Shown here in pieces: positions 17,474-26,487 of a stretch of 61,924 nucleotides of DNA. This DNA is from Desulfarculaceae bacterium (lineage in GTDB: Bacteria > Desulfobacterota > Desulfarculia > Desulfarculales > Desulfarculaceae), in the NCBI GenBank assembly GCA_021737645.1, contig JAIPDO010000019.1:1-61924 (forward strand). The letters are read 5' to 3'. The notes beneath the pieces are model-generated. The model did no database searches and was not told where the DNA came from. It saw nothing but the letters and a program-made list of their open reading frames with translations. Both the position numbers and the translations under genes were made by a program. Every line of letters begins with the position of its first letter. The first letter of the stretch is position 1.

Positions 17474-18736
17474 ATGGCGAAAAAGAAAATAACGCGTAGA
17501 GCATTCGTGAAGGTGGTCGGTAGCGGGGCTCTGGTTGCGGGCGCAGCCACGTTTGGGGTGCCCACCCTGCTGCGGGCAAGCAGCAAGCCGATCAAGTTCG
17601 GCCAGCTCAACACCACCTCGGGCATCATGGCCAGCCAGGGCGTGCCCGGCATGCGCGGCGCGCAAATCGCCCAGGAGATCATCAACCAGGCCGGCGGCAT
17701 CATGGGCCGCAAGCTGGAGTTGGTGCAGGAAGACGACCAGGTAAAGCCCAGCGTCGGGGTGCGCAAGTTTAGAAAACTGGTTTTGGAAGACAAGGTGGAC
17801 TTTGTATTCGGCACCAACTCCAGCGGTGTGGGCTTGGCATGTGTCCCCTTGGCCAACGAGTTCAAGAAAATATTCATCTCCACTTCCATGAGCGACAAGT
17901 ACACCGGCAGCAACTGCAGCCCCTACGTCTTCAGGATCGGCGAGTCCACCAGCATGGCCTCCAAGGCCAGCGCCTATTGCATGGTGGCCAACGAGCCGGG
18001 AATTAAAAAGTGGGCGGGAATAAATCCGGATTATGTTTTCGGCCACGAATCATGGGACTTCTTTAAAAAGGGCATGAAGGAAAAGAAACACCCGGTTGAG
18101 ATAGTCAAGGAGTCCTACTCGCCGTTCGGCTCCCAAGACTACAAGCCCTACATCACCGCCCTGCTGGAGTCCAAGGCCGAAGGCGTGTTCACCTCCTTGT
18201 GGACCGGAGACCTGATCAACTTCATTAAGCAGGCCAAGCCCTTCGGCTTCTTCGACAAGGTCAAGGCCTTTGTAAACAACACCACCTCTTTTGCCACGGC
18301 CATCGGCCTGGGCGATCAGATGGTGCCTTTCTGGGGAGAGGCTCGCTACTATCCCTTCTATCGGGACACCGAAATCAACCGCAAGTACATCAGCATGTAT
18401 CGGAAGAAATTCGACGGATACCCTGGAGCCGACGTGGGGGCGGAGTGCTTCGCCACGGTCATGGCCCTGAAGTTGGCCATCGAAAAAGCAGGCACCACCG
18501 ACACCCCCAAGGTGATCGCGGCCCTGGAGGGTCTGGAGTTCGAGGTGCCCGAAGGCAAGAAGTGGATTCGGCCCGAGGACCACAGCGGCATCGACGAGGT
18601 GGTGCTGCTGGGCAAATTCCACCGCGATTCCAAATACCCCTTCTGGGTGTACGACCCCAAGACCTACTTCACGGTTCCCGGCAAGGAAATCGCCATGCCT
18701 CTGGACCAAACCGGGTGCAAGATGGCCAAACCCTAA
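17474..18736 (+). CDS. ABC importer substrate-binding protein, LivJ/HAAT type
   Basis: 420 residues. A twin-arginine type leader (TRRAFVKVVGSGALVAGAAT) is followed by mature sequence from about residue 35 with the Periplasmic_binding_6 pattern (KFGQLNTTSGIMASQGVPGM, LVLEDKVDFVFGTNSSGVG). Such proteins capture amino acids, amides, aromatic or aliphatic acids in the periplasm. AGGGAGGG precedes the ATG. It is followed by a strong hairpin and then by two permeases and two ATPases, a complete five-gene importer. Placement after a CoA ligase suggests an aromatic or other carboxylic acid as ligand rather than leucine. Confidence 0.9.
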   Translation: MAKKKITRRAFVKVVGSGALVAGAATFGVPTLLRASSKPIKFGQLNTTSGIMASQGVPGMRGAQIAQEIINQAGGIMGRKLELVQEDDQVKPSVGVRKFRKLVLEDKVDFVFGTNSSGVGLACVPLANEFKKIFISTSMSDKYTGSNCSPYVFRIGESTSMASKASAYCMVANEPGIKKWAGINPDYVFGHESWDFFKKGMKEKKHPVEIVKESYSPFGSQDYKPYITALLESKAEGVFTSLWTGDLINFIKQAKPFGFFDKVKAFVNNTTSFATAIGLGDQMVPFWGEARYYPFYRDTEINRKYISMYRKKFDGYPGADVGAECFATVMALKLAIEKAGTTDTPKVIAALEGLEFEVPEGKKWIRPEDHSGIDEVVLLGKFHRDSKYPFWVYDPKTYFTVPGKEIAMPLDQTGCKMAKP

Positions 18737-18753
18737 ACTCCGACGACCAACAA

Positions 18754-18787
18754 CGCGCCCCCAGGGATATTGATCCCTGGGGGCGCG
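18754..18787 (+). promoter_or_regulatory. Strong intercistronic hairpin between the binding-protein and permease genes
   Basis: A perfect 15-base-pair stem: 18754-18768 pairs with 18773-18787, closed by the loop ATTG (18769-18772). It begins 18 bases after the binding-protein stop codon. No T-run follows, so it is not a classical terminator. Hairpins in this position in importer operons protect the upstream message from 3' decay or slow transcription, giving more binding protein than permease. Confidence 0.7.
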
Positions 18788-18839
18788 CAACCTGCCCATA
18801 AATACTAAGCATACGCACTTTGGAAATCAGAACTGGCGC

Positions 18840-19712
18840 ATGGAACTTTCCTATCTCATATACCAGCTGATAATCGGCCTCTCCTACAGCATGCTGCTGT
18901 TTTTGATCTCCTCGGGCCTGACCATCATCTTCGGCCTGCTCAATATTCCAAACTTCGCTCACGGCACCTTGTATATGCTGGGTGCCTATTTCACCTACTT
19001 TTTCCTGCACAGCCTGCCGGGCGCGTCTTTTGTCGTTGCGATTATCCTGGCGGTAATCGCGGTGGGGGTCATCGGGGCGTTTTTGGAATACGTCCCCTTG
19101 CGCAAGATTTACGAAAGATCGCACGCCTTGCAGTTGTTAATGACCTTCAGCTTTATTCTGATGCTTGATGACGCCACCAAATATTTCGCGGGCACCGACT
19201 TCCTTAGCATCGCCACCCCAAAGTTGATGGCAGGCTCTTTCACTCTGCCGGGGGACCGGGAAATGCCGGTCTATTCATTGTTCATCATTTTGTGCGGCCT
19301 GGTGGTGGCCTACCTGCTTTGGCTGGGGCTCTACAAGACCAGGCTGGGCAAACTGGTGCAGGCCGGCACCGCCAACAAGGAGATGCTCAGCGCCCTGGGC
19401 ATAAACGTCCCCAGGCTGTTCACCCTGGTTTTCGTTCTGGGCGCGGTCCTGGCTGGGTTGGCCGGCGGCCTGGCCGGTCCGCTCAAGGCAGTCAGCGTGG
19501 GCATGGGCGAGACCATAATCATCACCATCTTCGCCATTGTCATCGTGGGAGGCGTGGGCAGCCTGAAGGGCGCATTTATCGCATCCATTCTGGTAGGGGA
19601 GCTCAACACCTTTGGGGTGGTTTTCTTCCCCAGCTTTGCCATGGCCTTCACTTACATCTTGGTGATCTTGGTCCTCCTGACAAAACCAGAAGGCTTATTC
19701 AGAATAAAGTAA
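18840..19712 (+). CDS. ABC importer permease, LivH type
   Basis: 290 residues, about eight hydrophobic segments, standard LivH length. The opening (YLIYQLIIGLSYSMLLFLIS) and GLTIIFGLLNIPNFAHGTLY, plus the C-terminal IVIVGGVGSLKGAFIASILV, are typical of branched-chain-type permeases. The cytoplasmic loop ahead of the last helices should couple to the two ATPases. It lies 103 bases after the binding-protein gene, a gap taken up largely by the hairpin. 19 bases separate it from the LivM gene. Confidence 0.92.
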   Translation: MELSYLIYQLIIGLSYSMLLFLISSGLTIIFGLLNIPNFAHGTLYMLGAYFTYFFLHSLPGASFVVAIILAVIAVGVIGAFLEYVPLRKIYERSHALQLLMTFSFILMLDDATKYFAGTDFLSIATPKLMAGSFTLPGDREMPVYSLFIILCGLVVAYLLWLGLYKTRLGKLVQAGTANKEMLSALGINVPRLFTLVFVLGAVLAGLAGGLAGPLKAVSVGMGETIIITIFAIVIVGGVGSLKGAFIASILVGELNTFGVVFFPSFAMAFTYILVILVLLTKPEGLFRIK

Positions 19713-19731
19713 CGGGATAGAGTCACTGATC

Positions 19732-20694
19732 ATGCCATCCAAACCCCAGACGCTTCAAAATCCCATCATCTGGTTTCTTGTCAGTTTGGTCATCCTTTGG
19801 GCCGCCCCGCTCTTTTTGCCCACGTTTTATGTTTATCTCATCACCGAAATTTTGATCGTCAGCCTTTTCGCGGTGAGCACCAACGTATTGCTGGGTTTTA
19901 CCGGCCTGCTGTCTTTTGGCCAGGTGGCCTTTTTCGGCTCCAGCGCCTACGCGGTATCCTTGCTTATCAAAGGCACCAGCCTCCCCTTTGCCGCGTCATT
20001 TTTCATAAGCGTGGGGCTCAGCGCCCTGGCCGCGCTGATAATCGGCCTGTTCTGCATGCGCTTGCGCGCCTTTTACTTCGCCATCCTCACCCTGGCCTTC
20101 TCGCAAATTTTCTTTGTGGTGGCTTACAAGTGGACCAGCCTCACCGGTGGTGACGACGGTATCGTGGGCATCCCCAAAAAGCCGTTTTTTCTTTTCGATA
20201 TCAACGGGCCTGATGCCTATTACCATTTCGTTTTACTGGTGGTCATGGTGTCTCTGGCTCTGCTGTATCTGATAATTAGATCGCCCCTGGGCGAAGTCTT
20301 GCAAGCCATCCGCGACAACTCAGAACGAACCGAGTTCCTTGGCCTACAGGTGCGCAACTACCGCCTGGCCTCTTTCGTGATAGCTGGCACCTTCGGGGGA
20401 GTGGCCGGAGCCCTGTTCGCGCCTTTCCAGGGAATCGTGACTCCGGAGTTGTTGCACTGGTCCCACTCGGCCGAGCCGCTGATGATATCCCTCTTGGGCG
20501 GCATGTACTTTTTCTTCGGACCCATCGCCGGGGCGGTCATCTTCGTGTTCATCAAAGAATGGATTACCGGTTTCACCGAATATTGGATGTTTTGGTACGG
20601 CTTGTTGTTGATGCTTCTGATCATGTATCTGCCCGGAGGCATCATGGGGTTCATTTCCGAGCACATCAGGCGCGGCAAGGATGGTCCCAAATGA
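19732..20694 (+). CDS. ABC importer permease, LivM type
   Basis: 320 residues with about ten hydrophobic segments. FAVSTNVLLGFTGLLSFGQV near the N-terminus and LGEVLQAIRDNSERTEFLGL in the cytoplasmic coupling loop are LivM hallmarks. It pairs with the LivH-type permease to form the channel. Its stop codon overlaps the LivG start (ATGA at 20691-20694), so the ATPase is translationally coupled. Confidence 0.92.
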   Translation: MPSKPQTLQNPIIWFLVSLVILWAAPLFLPTFYVYLITEILIVSLFAVSTNVLLGFTGLLSFGQVAFFGSSAYAVSLLIKGTSLPFAASFFISVGLSALAALIIGLFCMRLRAFYFAILTLAFSQIFFVVAYKWTSLTGGDDGIVGIPKKPFFLFDINGPDAYYHFVLLVVMVSLALLYLIIRSPLGEVLQAIRDNSERTEFLGLQVRNYRLASFVIAGTFGGVAGALFAPFQGIVTPELLHWSHSAEPLMISLLGGMYFFFGPIAGAVIFVFIKEWITGFTEYWMFWYGLLLMLLIMYLPGGIMGFISEHIRRGKDGPK

Positions 20695-21443
20695 GCCTAT
20701 TAGAGGTGCGCACAGTCAGCAAATCATTCGGCAAGCTGCAGGCGGTCAGCGAATTGGAATTGTCCATAGACGAAGGGGAGGTGCGCTGCATCATCGGAGC
20801 CAACGGCGCGGGCAAAACCACCCTGTTCAATTTGATATCCGGGCGCATTCAGCCCGACAGCGGTCAGGTGGTGTTCGCCGGTGAAGAAATATCGGGCATG
20901 CGCCCGCCCCAGATCGTGCGCAAGGGCTTGAGCCGTTCCTTTCAGGTGTCAAATTATTTTCCAAACCTCAGCGTCTTCCAAAACGTCAGAATCGCCGTCT
21001 TGTCGCGCATGCGCAAGAGCCGCATTTTTTATTGGCCGGTGAGCCGCCTGAGAGACGTAAACCAGCGGGTTGGCGAATTACTGGAAAACTTTAATTTGCT
21101 TTCCTTAGCCGAGGTGACGGCGGACAAGCTTTCCCACGGCGATCGGCGCAAGTTGGAGATAAGCCTGGTGGTGGCCCAGGAGCCGCGCATGCTGCTTTTG
21201 GATGAACCCACCGCGGGCATGAACTCCACTGAAACCGAGAGCACCATCCGCCTGATCAAGGATCTGGTAACCCGGCTCGGCCTGACTCTGCTGCTCACCG
21301 AGCACGACATGAAGGTGGTGTTCTCCTTGGCCGACAAAATCACCTTTATGCATTACGGGCAGGTGGTGTGCGAGGGCCCCCCCGAAGAGATCAAGGCCAA
21401 TCAGGATGTGAAAGAAATATATCTAGGGGGCGAAGTGTGCTGA
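20691..21443 (+). CDS. ABC importer ATPase, LivG type
   Basis: 250 residues from ATG 20691, which overlaps the LivM stop; longer in-frame starts upstream lie inside LivM and are rejected. Walker A is GANGAGKTT, the signature reads LSHGDRRKLEI (a variant of LSGGQ common in LivG) and Walker B LLLDEPTAGM, then the switch histidine in LTEHDMK. It energises the importer together with LivF. Seven bases overlap the next gene. Confidence 0.93.
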   Translation: MSLLEVRTVSKSFGKLQAVSELELSIDEGEVRCIIGANGAGKTTLFNLISGRIQPDSGQVVFAGEEISGMRPPQIVRKGLSRSFQVSNYFPNLSVFQNVRIAVLSRMRKSRIFYWPVSRLRDVNQRVGELLENFNLLSLAEVTADKLSHGDRRKLEISLVVAQEPRMLLLDEPTAGMNSTETESTIRLIKDLVTRLGLTLLLTEHDMKVVFSLADKITFMHYGQVVCEGPPEEIKANQDVKEIYLGGEVC

Positions 21444-22150
21444 TCCTGGAAGTCGCCAACATCGAAACCTATTATGGCAAAAGCCATATTTTGCAGGACG
21501 TTTCGCTGAAGGTTAACAAGGGTCAGATCGTGGCCCTGTTGGGCCGCAACGGCGCCGGCAAAACCACCACCATGCGCAGCATCATGGGGCTCACGCCGCC
21601 CAAGCGGGGCGTCATCCGCTTCAACGGGGAAGAGGTCCAAAGAAAAAAGCCCTTCGAGATCGCCCACAAGGGCATCGGATTCGTACCCGAGGACCGGGGC
21701 ATCTTCCCCGACATCTCGGTGCTGGACAACCTGACCATCGCCGCCAAAAATTCGGCAACCGGCGAAAAGCGCTGGACCCTGGAGAAAATTTATCATTACT
21801 TCCCGGTGCTCAACCGGCTGCGCGACAACAAGGGGCAAAACCTCAGCGGCGGCGAGCAGCAAATGCTCACCATCGCCCGCACCCTGATGACCAATCCGGA
21901 CCTGCTCCTGCTGGACGAACCCTGCGAGGGCCTAGCCCCCCAAATAGTCAACCAGGTGCTTTTCGGCCTTATCAAGGGGCTTAAAGACAAGGAGGGGGTG
22001 ACCATTCTGCTGGCTGAGCAAAACGCCCGCTTTTGTTTGGGGCTGGCGGATTGGGGCTATCTGCTGGACAAGGGCTCCATTCAATTCAACGCCAGCGCGG
22101 CGGACATCAGCGAAAACCAGGAAGTTCAGAGCAAATACCTGTCTCTATAA
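21437..22150 (+). CDS. ABC importer ATPase, LivF type
   Basis: 237 residues from GTG 21437, giving exactly the usual LivF length and a start that overlaps the LivG stop by seven bases; an ATG further upstream would add 23 non-homologous residues. Walker A is GRNGAGKTT, the signature LSGGEQQML and Walker B LLLLDEPCEGL, followed by LLAEQN with glutamate-glutamine where LivF proteins carry them. It is the last gene of the importer. Confidence 0.93.
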   Translation: MLILEVANIETYYGKSHILQDVSLKVNKGQIVALLGRNGAGKTTTMRSIMGLTPPKRGVIRFNGEEVQRKKPFEIAHKGIGFVPEDRGIFPDISVLDNLTIAAKNSATGEKRWTLEKIYHYFPVLNRLRDNKGQNLSGGEQQMLTIARTLMTNPDLLLLDEPCEGLAPQIVNQVLFGLIKGLKDKEGVTILLAEQNARFCLGLADWGYLLDKGSIQFNASAADISENQEVQSKYLSL

Positions 22151-22391
22151 CCGCTCATCATACTTGAACGCTCCGGCACCGCGCACCGGCCTCTGGCCTG
22201 CTTATCTTTCTATTTGTTGTTCCAAGCCGACCTTTTTTCTTCGGCCTCATCAATAAAGCTGGCCTATGGGCCGTTTTCCTGCTTGACTGGTGCGCGAGCC
22301 GGGGGGTTCCTTTACGTCGTCCCCCTGGACAAGCCGCCCCTATTCATTGCAATATTCACGGGGCCGCACCTTCATGCCACGGGGAGCATCG

Positions 22392-23711
22392 TTGAGCGAC
22401 TTTTTTGACCTAGGCAACCACGGAACCGACATCCGCCGCGAGGTGTTGGCTGGAGCCACCACCTTTGTCTCGGTGATGTACATCATCGTGGTCAACCCAG
22501 CCATTTTGCAGGCCGCGGGCATGCCCTTTGCGGCCTCCCTCACCGCCACAGTTTTGGTGTCGGCCTTTTCCAGCATCTTGATGGGCCTGTACACCAACAA
22601 CCCCCTGGTGGTGGCTCCGGGCATGAGCCTCAACTCCCTGTTCGCCCTGGCCGTGGCCAAGGGTGCGGGAGTAAGCTACGCCACCGCCTTGGGCTGCGTG
22701 TTCTGGGCAGGGGTTATCTTCCTGTTGCTGATGGCCTTTGACCGCAAGCGGCGCATCATAACCGGCGTGCCGCGCATGCTGCGCCTGGGCTTCGCCGGTG
22801 GTATAGGCCTTTTCATCGCCCTGTTGGGGCTGCGCTCCGGCGGGATGATCGTCACCCATGAAACCCTGGGCCTGGCCATGGGCACTTTCAACCCCAGCGC
22901 ACTCACCTTTCTGGCCGGGCTCCTGGTCACCTCGGTACTGGTGGTGCGCAAAGTGCCTGCCAGCTTCCTGTGGGGCGTGGGCCTTACCACCGCCCTGGCC
23001 TGGCCCATCGGGCGGCTCTGGGCCTTGGGCGCGCCGCCCGCCGTGTCCTGGAGCGGCTGGTTGCAGGCCCCGGACTTTTCCTTGCTGCTGTCCCTAGACC
23101 TGATCGGCGCCGCTTCCATGGCCCATTGGCCCCTTATCTTCGTGCTCCTTTTCAGCTGCATGTTCGACTCCATGGCCACCATCGTGGGCGTGGCCGAAGC
23201 CGGGGATCTGGTGGACCACCACGGCAATCCCGTGGGCCTGGGCAGAGGGCTTCTGGCCTGCGGCGGAGCCCTTACCGCGGCGGGCCTTCTGGGCTCCAGC
23301 CCGTCCACGGCCTTCATAGAGTCTTCCACTGGGGTCCGCGCCGGGGGCCGCACCGGCCTAACCGCCGTGGTGGCCGGGTTGTTGTTTCTGCCCTTTTTGT
23401 TCCTCTCTCCCCTGCTCTCCCTGATCCCCCCCTTGGCCACCGCGCCGGTGCTGGTATTGGCCGGGGTCTTCATGCTCAAGCCACTCATCTACGTGCGCTG
23501 GGAGCGCTTCGATGACGCCATCCCGTTTTTCATGGCCATGGTGCTCATGCCCCTGACCCACTCCATCACCCAGGGCATCATCTGGGGCTGCCTGTCCTGG
23601 ACCGTGCTCAAGGCCGCCTCCGGCAAATATCGCCAGATCCCGACGGCTCTGCTGCTGCTGGACGTCCTGGCCCTGGTGCTGCTTTTCAATCTGGAGCGTT
23701 TCGGGCATTGA
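22392..23711 (+). CDS. NCS2-family purine-type permease (AzgA/PbuG-like)
   Basis: About 439 residues and many hydrophobic segments. The start region FFDLGNHGTDIRREVLAG followed by TTFVSVMYIIVVNP is the conserved N-terminus of AzgA/PbuG xanthine-guanine-adenine permeases; NPLVVAPGMSLNSLFAL is the family's substrate-region motif. I choose TTG 22392 because GGGGAG precedes it and because relatives start there; ATG 22374 would add six residues and lacks a ribosome site. The 241 bases upstream contain no gene. The next gene looks like a nucleoside-phosphorylase relative, hinting at nucleobase use. Purine specificity is inferred from family. Confidence 0.85.
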   Translation: MSDFFDLGNHGTDIRREVLAGATTFVSVMYIIVVNPAILQAAGMPFAASLTATVLVSAFSSILMGLYTNNPLVVAPGMSLNSLFALAVAKGAGVSYATALGCVFWAGVIFLLLMAFDRKRRIITGVPRMLRLGFAGGIGLFIALLGLRSGGMIVTHETLGLAMGTFNPSALTFLAGLLVTSVLVVRKVPASFLWGVGLTTALAWPIGRLWALGAPPAVSWSGWLQAPDFSLLLSLDLIGAASMAHWPLIFVLLFSCMFDSMATIVGVAEAGDLVDHHGNPVGLGRGLLACGGALTAAGLLGSSPSTAFIESSTGVRAGGRTGLTAVVAGLLFLPFLFLSPLLSLIPPLATAPVLVLAGVFMLKPLIYVRWERFDDAIPFFMAMVLMPLTHSITQGIIWGCLSWTVLKAASGKYRQIPTALLLLDVLALVLLFNLERFGH

Positions 23712-23748
23712 GGCGGATGGCACCAGGGCCGCCTTCGGAGATGGGGCC

Positions 23749-25488
23749 ATGCTGAAACGGCTGGCGCGTCTGTTGTCGCCGGAAGAACACCGCCTGGACC
23801 TGGATGGCGGAAAAGCGGTGCGCCATTACCTGGAATGCTACCGCCGCCAAGGGCCGGACGGTTGCGCCATGCGCCTGGCCGATTTGGAGCCAGCCCATCT
23901 TCAGATGGACTCGTCCCTACACCACTTGGCCGACCCCGAAGAAGTTTGCGCCTCGGCCTTGCTCTACGCCGCTTCCCGCTTGCCGCGTTGCATGCCCCAG
24001 GTGCAAACCGTGGCCCTGGCCGTACAACCAAACGCTTTCGCCGATCACCCCTGGGGCGATGTGTCGGCCTGGCAACCGGTGGCGGCGGACAAGCGGCGGC
24101 GGCGGGCCTTTTTTGACGGCCGGAACCGCCTGGCCATGCTGGTGAGCAGCCTTTCGGACATAGATGACCTTATCCCCAGCCTGTGCGCCTATCAGATCGA
24201 GTGGAACAAGCTGCACCAACGCCTGGCCAGAAGCCCCCTGGGCCCGGCACTAGCCGACGGCAGCGAGCGGGCCTCGTCCACGGGCCGAGAACTGCGCACG
24301 GCCTTGGGCCTAAGCAGGCCCGACTATGAGGCCCTGGCCCAGCTCTGGGGAGACGACTGGGACCAAAAAATGGCGGACATGGCCTCCAGCCCCAAAGACC
24401 TGGAGCTGCTTATGCTGCCCATTGCGCAGGACGATTTTGAAAAGGCGGCCGAGCGTTGGTGGCAAAGGCTGCTGAAGCTTTTTGAAGGCCTGGATTTGGC
24501 CGAGCGGCCCGTGTACATGGTCACCAGCAACAACCACTCTCTGGCCAATCTGATCTCCGGCTTCGCCTCCCGCCATGTTGAGCACCTGACCGATCACGGC
24601 CACCGACACCTGGGGCCGGAATGGGAAAGTGCCTACCAGAGCCTATCCGCCGAGAGATCCACCGCCTTGCGCAACCTGCTTTATCTGGCCCAGGACGGGC
24701 TGCTGGCCGCTGATCCCGACATGATCCGCGAAAAGGGGCAAATGGAGCGCGAGGCTGGGGTGCACCGCAGCGGGCCGGTGCCGCCCCTGTTGGCCGAAAC
24801 TCAGGTGGTGGAGCTTAACCAGCTTATCCCCCAGCGCCTGGACCCCCGTCTGCGCCTTGCGGACCCAGCGGCCCTGGCCCGCAGCCGGGCGGTGATTCTC
24901 AACACTGACTATCCCTTGGGTTTCGGGGCCTACCACCTCATAAAATGCGCCGGGCGCTATCTGCCCCACTGGCGGGGCCTGTTCGTGCTGGGCAAGAGCG
25001 CGGCCATGATCGGGCGCCTGGGTGACGTGATGATCCCCACCCAGGTGCGGGACGTGCACTCGGCGCACTTGTTCGAGCTGCCCAACCGCATGAACACCAG
25101 ACGCCTGACCCCCTATGTGCACGACGCGGCGGTTTTCGACGACCAGCGCAGCCTGACGGTACATGGCACCTTTCTGCACTCCTGGGACACGGTGCGCCGC
25201 CTGCACCGGGCCGACTTCACCGGCATCGAAATGGAGGCCGGTCCCTGCCTTGCCGCCCTGGCCGATCACTTCGCGCCCCGCCTGGCAGGCCAAAGGGGCC
25301 TGGCCCGCCTGGAGTTGCCCCAAGACTTCAGCCTGGGCATCCTTCACTACACCTCCGACACGCCCTACAACCTGCGAGCCAGCCTGCTCAGCAAGCCCTT
25401 GGGGCTCACCGGCCTGGAGTCCACCTACTCCTGCTCCCTGGCTATCCTGCAATATATCCTGGAGCGGGCCACCCACTCCGGCGGCTGA
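23749..25488 (+). CDS. Large uncharacterised protein with a nucleoside-phosphorylase-like C-terminal domain
   Basis: 579 residues; I do not recognise a named family. The C-terminal third resembles the nucleoside phosphorylase / AMP nucleosidase fold: GKSAAMIGRLGDVMIPTQVR near residue 415 matches the glycine-rich and L-G-D block, and GIEMEAGPCLAAL near 492 matches the ME(T/S/A)A ribose-binding block. The N-terminal 270 residues are probably helical and unlike anything I know (KRRRRAFFDGRNRLAMLV). The gene starts 37 bases after the purine-type permease, with GGAGATGGGGCC before the ATG, so the two are probably one transcript. A nucleosidase or phosphorylase acting on an imported or exported base is possible. 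Confidence 0.55.
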   Translation: MLKRLARLLSPEEHRLDLDGGKAVRHYLECYRRQGPDGCAMRLADLEPAHLQMDSSLHHLADPEEVCASALLYAASRLPRCMPQVQTVALAVQPNAFADHPWGDVSAWQPVAADKRRRRAFFDGRNRLAMLVSSLSDIDDLIPSLCAYQIEWNKLHQRLARSPLGPALADGSERASSTGRELRTALGLSRPDYEALAQLWGDDWDQKMADMASSPKDLELLMLPIAQDDFEKAAERWWQRLLKLFEGLDLAERPVYMVTSNNHSLANLISGFASRHVEHLTDHGHRHLGPEWESAYQSLSAERSTALRNLLYLAQDGLLAADPDMIREKGQMEREAGVHRSGPVPPLLAETQVVELNQLIPQRLDPRLRLADPAALARSRAVILNTDYPLGFGAYHLIKCAGRYLPHWRGLFVLGKSAAMIGRLGDVMIPTQVRDVHSAHLFELPNRMNTRRLTPYVHDAAVFDDQRSLTVHGTFLHSWDTVRRLHRADFTGIEMEAGPCLAALADHFAPRLAGQRGLARLELPQDFSLGILHYTSDTPYNLRASLLSKPLGLTGLESTYSCSLAILQYILERATHSGG

Positions 25489-25671
25489 CCCCGCCGCAGG
25501 CGTCGGCCGCCCAACCAAGCCGGGCTTTACAAAAACGGCCGGGGCCGATGATAATGCCATAGCGGTTTTCCATAATACTACCTGCCCAGTATCGGCCTTA
25601 CCGCTCTCGCCGCTGTTTGGAGGCTTGGCCCCCGGCGGCAAAGGCCATGCCTGGGCGGCAAAGGCGGCGTC

Positions 25672-26487
25672 ATGAACAAGGCCGAAGTTTGGGTGTGCAT
25701 GTTGATACATGGTCACCCGACATATTATCTGGCCGGCCGCCAGGCATTGTTTTCGGTTTTGCGGCGCAGTGGCTTTCGGATATTTTTGGTCACCGACCAT
25801 CTCTACAAGACCGGCATGCACCGGAGAAAACGCCTGCAAGTGCACCCGATGGGGCCGGTGGAGCAACAAGTAAGGGCTCGGCGTTTTTTGGCCAAGTTCG
25901 CCGCCTTGGATGCCTTCTTGGAGCACACCGACTCTGAGTTGGTCATGCTGATGGACGCGGACGCGGTGCTGGTGCAGGACATAACCGCAAAGGATATACG
26001 CCGGGCCCTGGACGGACGGGGTCTGGGGATGGTGGAACAAACCACCATTCTTGGCTCCACCATGAGCCGGATCGATTTTTTGCGGCATTACAAGCAAAAC
26101 TCCCTGGTCTGGTTGGACCCAGAGGCCAAAGCGCCGCCCCTGGAGGACTACCGCTTTTACAACTCCGGCGTAGTCCTGGCCCAGCGGCAAGAGATGGAGC
26201 GCTTTTGCGCCTGGGCCGGGCAAATGCTGGCCCAGCGACCGGGCGACCACCGGGTGGGGGAGCACATCATCACCGACCAGGATTATTTTCAGTACTACGC
26301 CAACAACCTGTACCCGGAGTCGTGCCGGGAGTTATCCTGGCGATGGAACCACTGTGAGCACTGGGACACGGACTTCCCCCGGCCAGGAGCCTATGTGGCC
26401 CATTTCAGCAATTTTTGTCTGCGGCCCGGCTGGCGGCAGCTTTTGCGCATCCGCGCCACTTGGCGGCAGGAACTAGGCTATACGTGA
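25672..26487 (+). CDS. GT-A-like glycosyltransferase with a DAD motif
   Basis: 271 residues, no family I can name with certainty. LVMLMDADAVLVQDI at about residues 91-105 resembles the DxD metal/nucleotide-sugar site of GT-A enzymes; QTTILGS, FYNSGVVLAQRQEMERFC and EHIITDQDYFQYY follow, a layout like eukaryote-type galactosyltransferase folds (GT6/GT8-like). It overlaps the next glycosyltransferase gene by four bases (GTGA), so it is the first gene of the polysaccharide operon. 183 bases without a gene separate it from the preceding unit. Confidence 0.6.
   Translation: MNKAEVWVCMLIHGHPTYYLAGRQALFSVLRRSGFRIFLVTDHLYKTGMHRRKRLQVHPMGPVEQQVRARRFLAKFAALDAFLEHTDSELVMLMDADAVLVQDITAKDIRRALDGRGLGMVEQTTILGSTMSRIDFLRHYKQNSLVWLDPEAKAPPLEDYRFYNSGVVLAQRQEMERFCAWAGQMLAQRPGDHRVGEHIITDQDYFQYYANNLYPESCRELSWRWNHCEHWDTDFPRPGAYVAHFSNFCLRPGWRQLLRIRATWRQELGYT

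Noticed and set aside
18754..18787. Rho-independent terminator inside the Liv operon
   Set aside because: Stem is strong but no T-run follows, and permease genes of the same importer continue downstream; treated as an attenuating or stabilising hairpin.
22151..22391. Possible purine riboswitch upstream of the NCS2 permease
   Set aside because: No three-way-junction core or conserved pyrimidine-rich loops could be found in the 241 bases; only weak GGCC-type stems.
24643..26265. A 540-codon minus-strand open frame across two genes
   Set aside because: It spans two unrelated plus-strand genes and the gap between them, with shadow-type composition and no motif.
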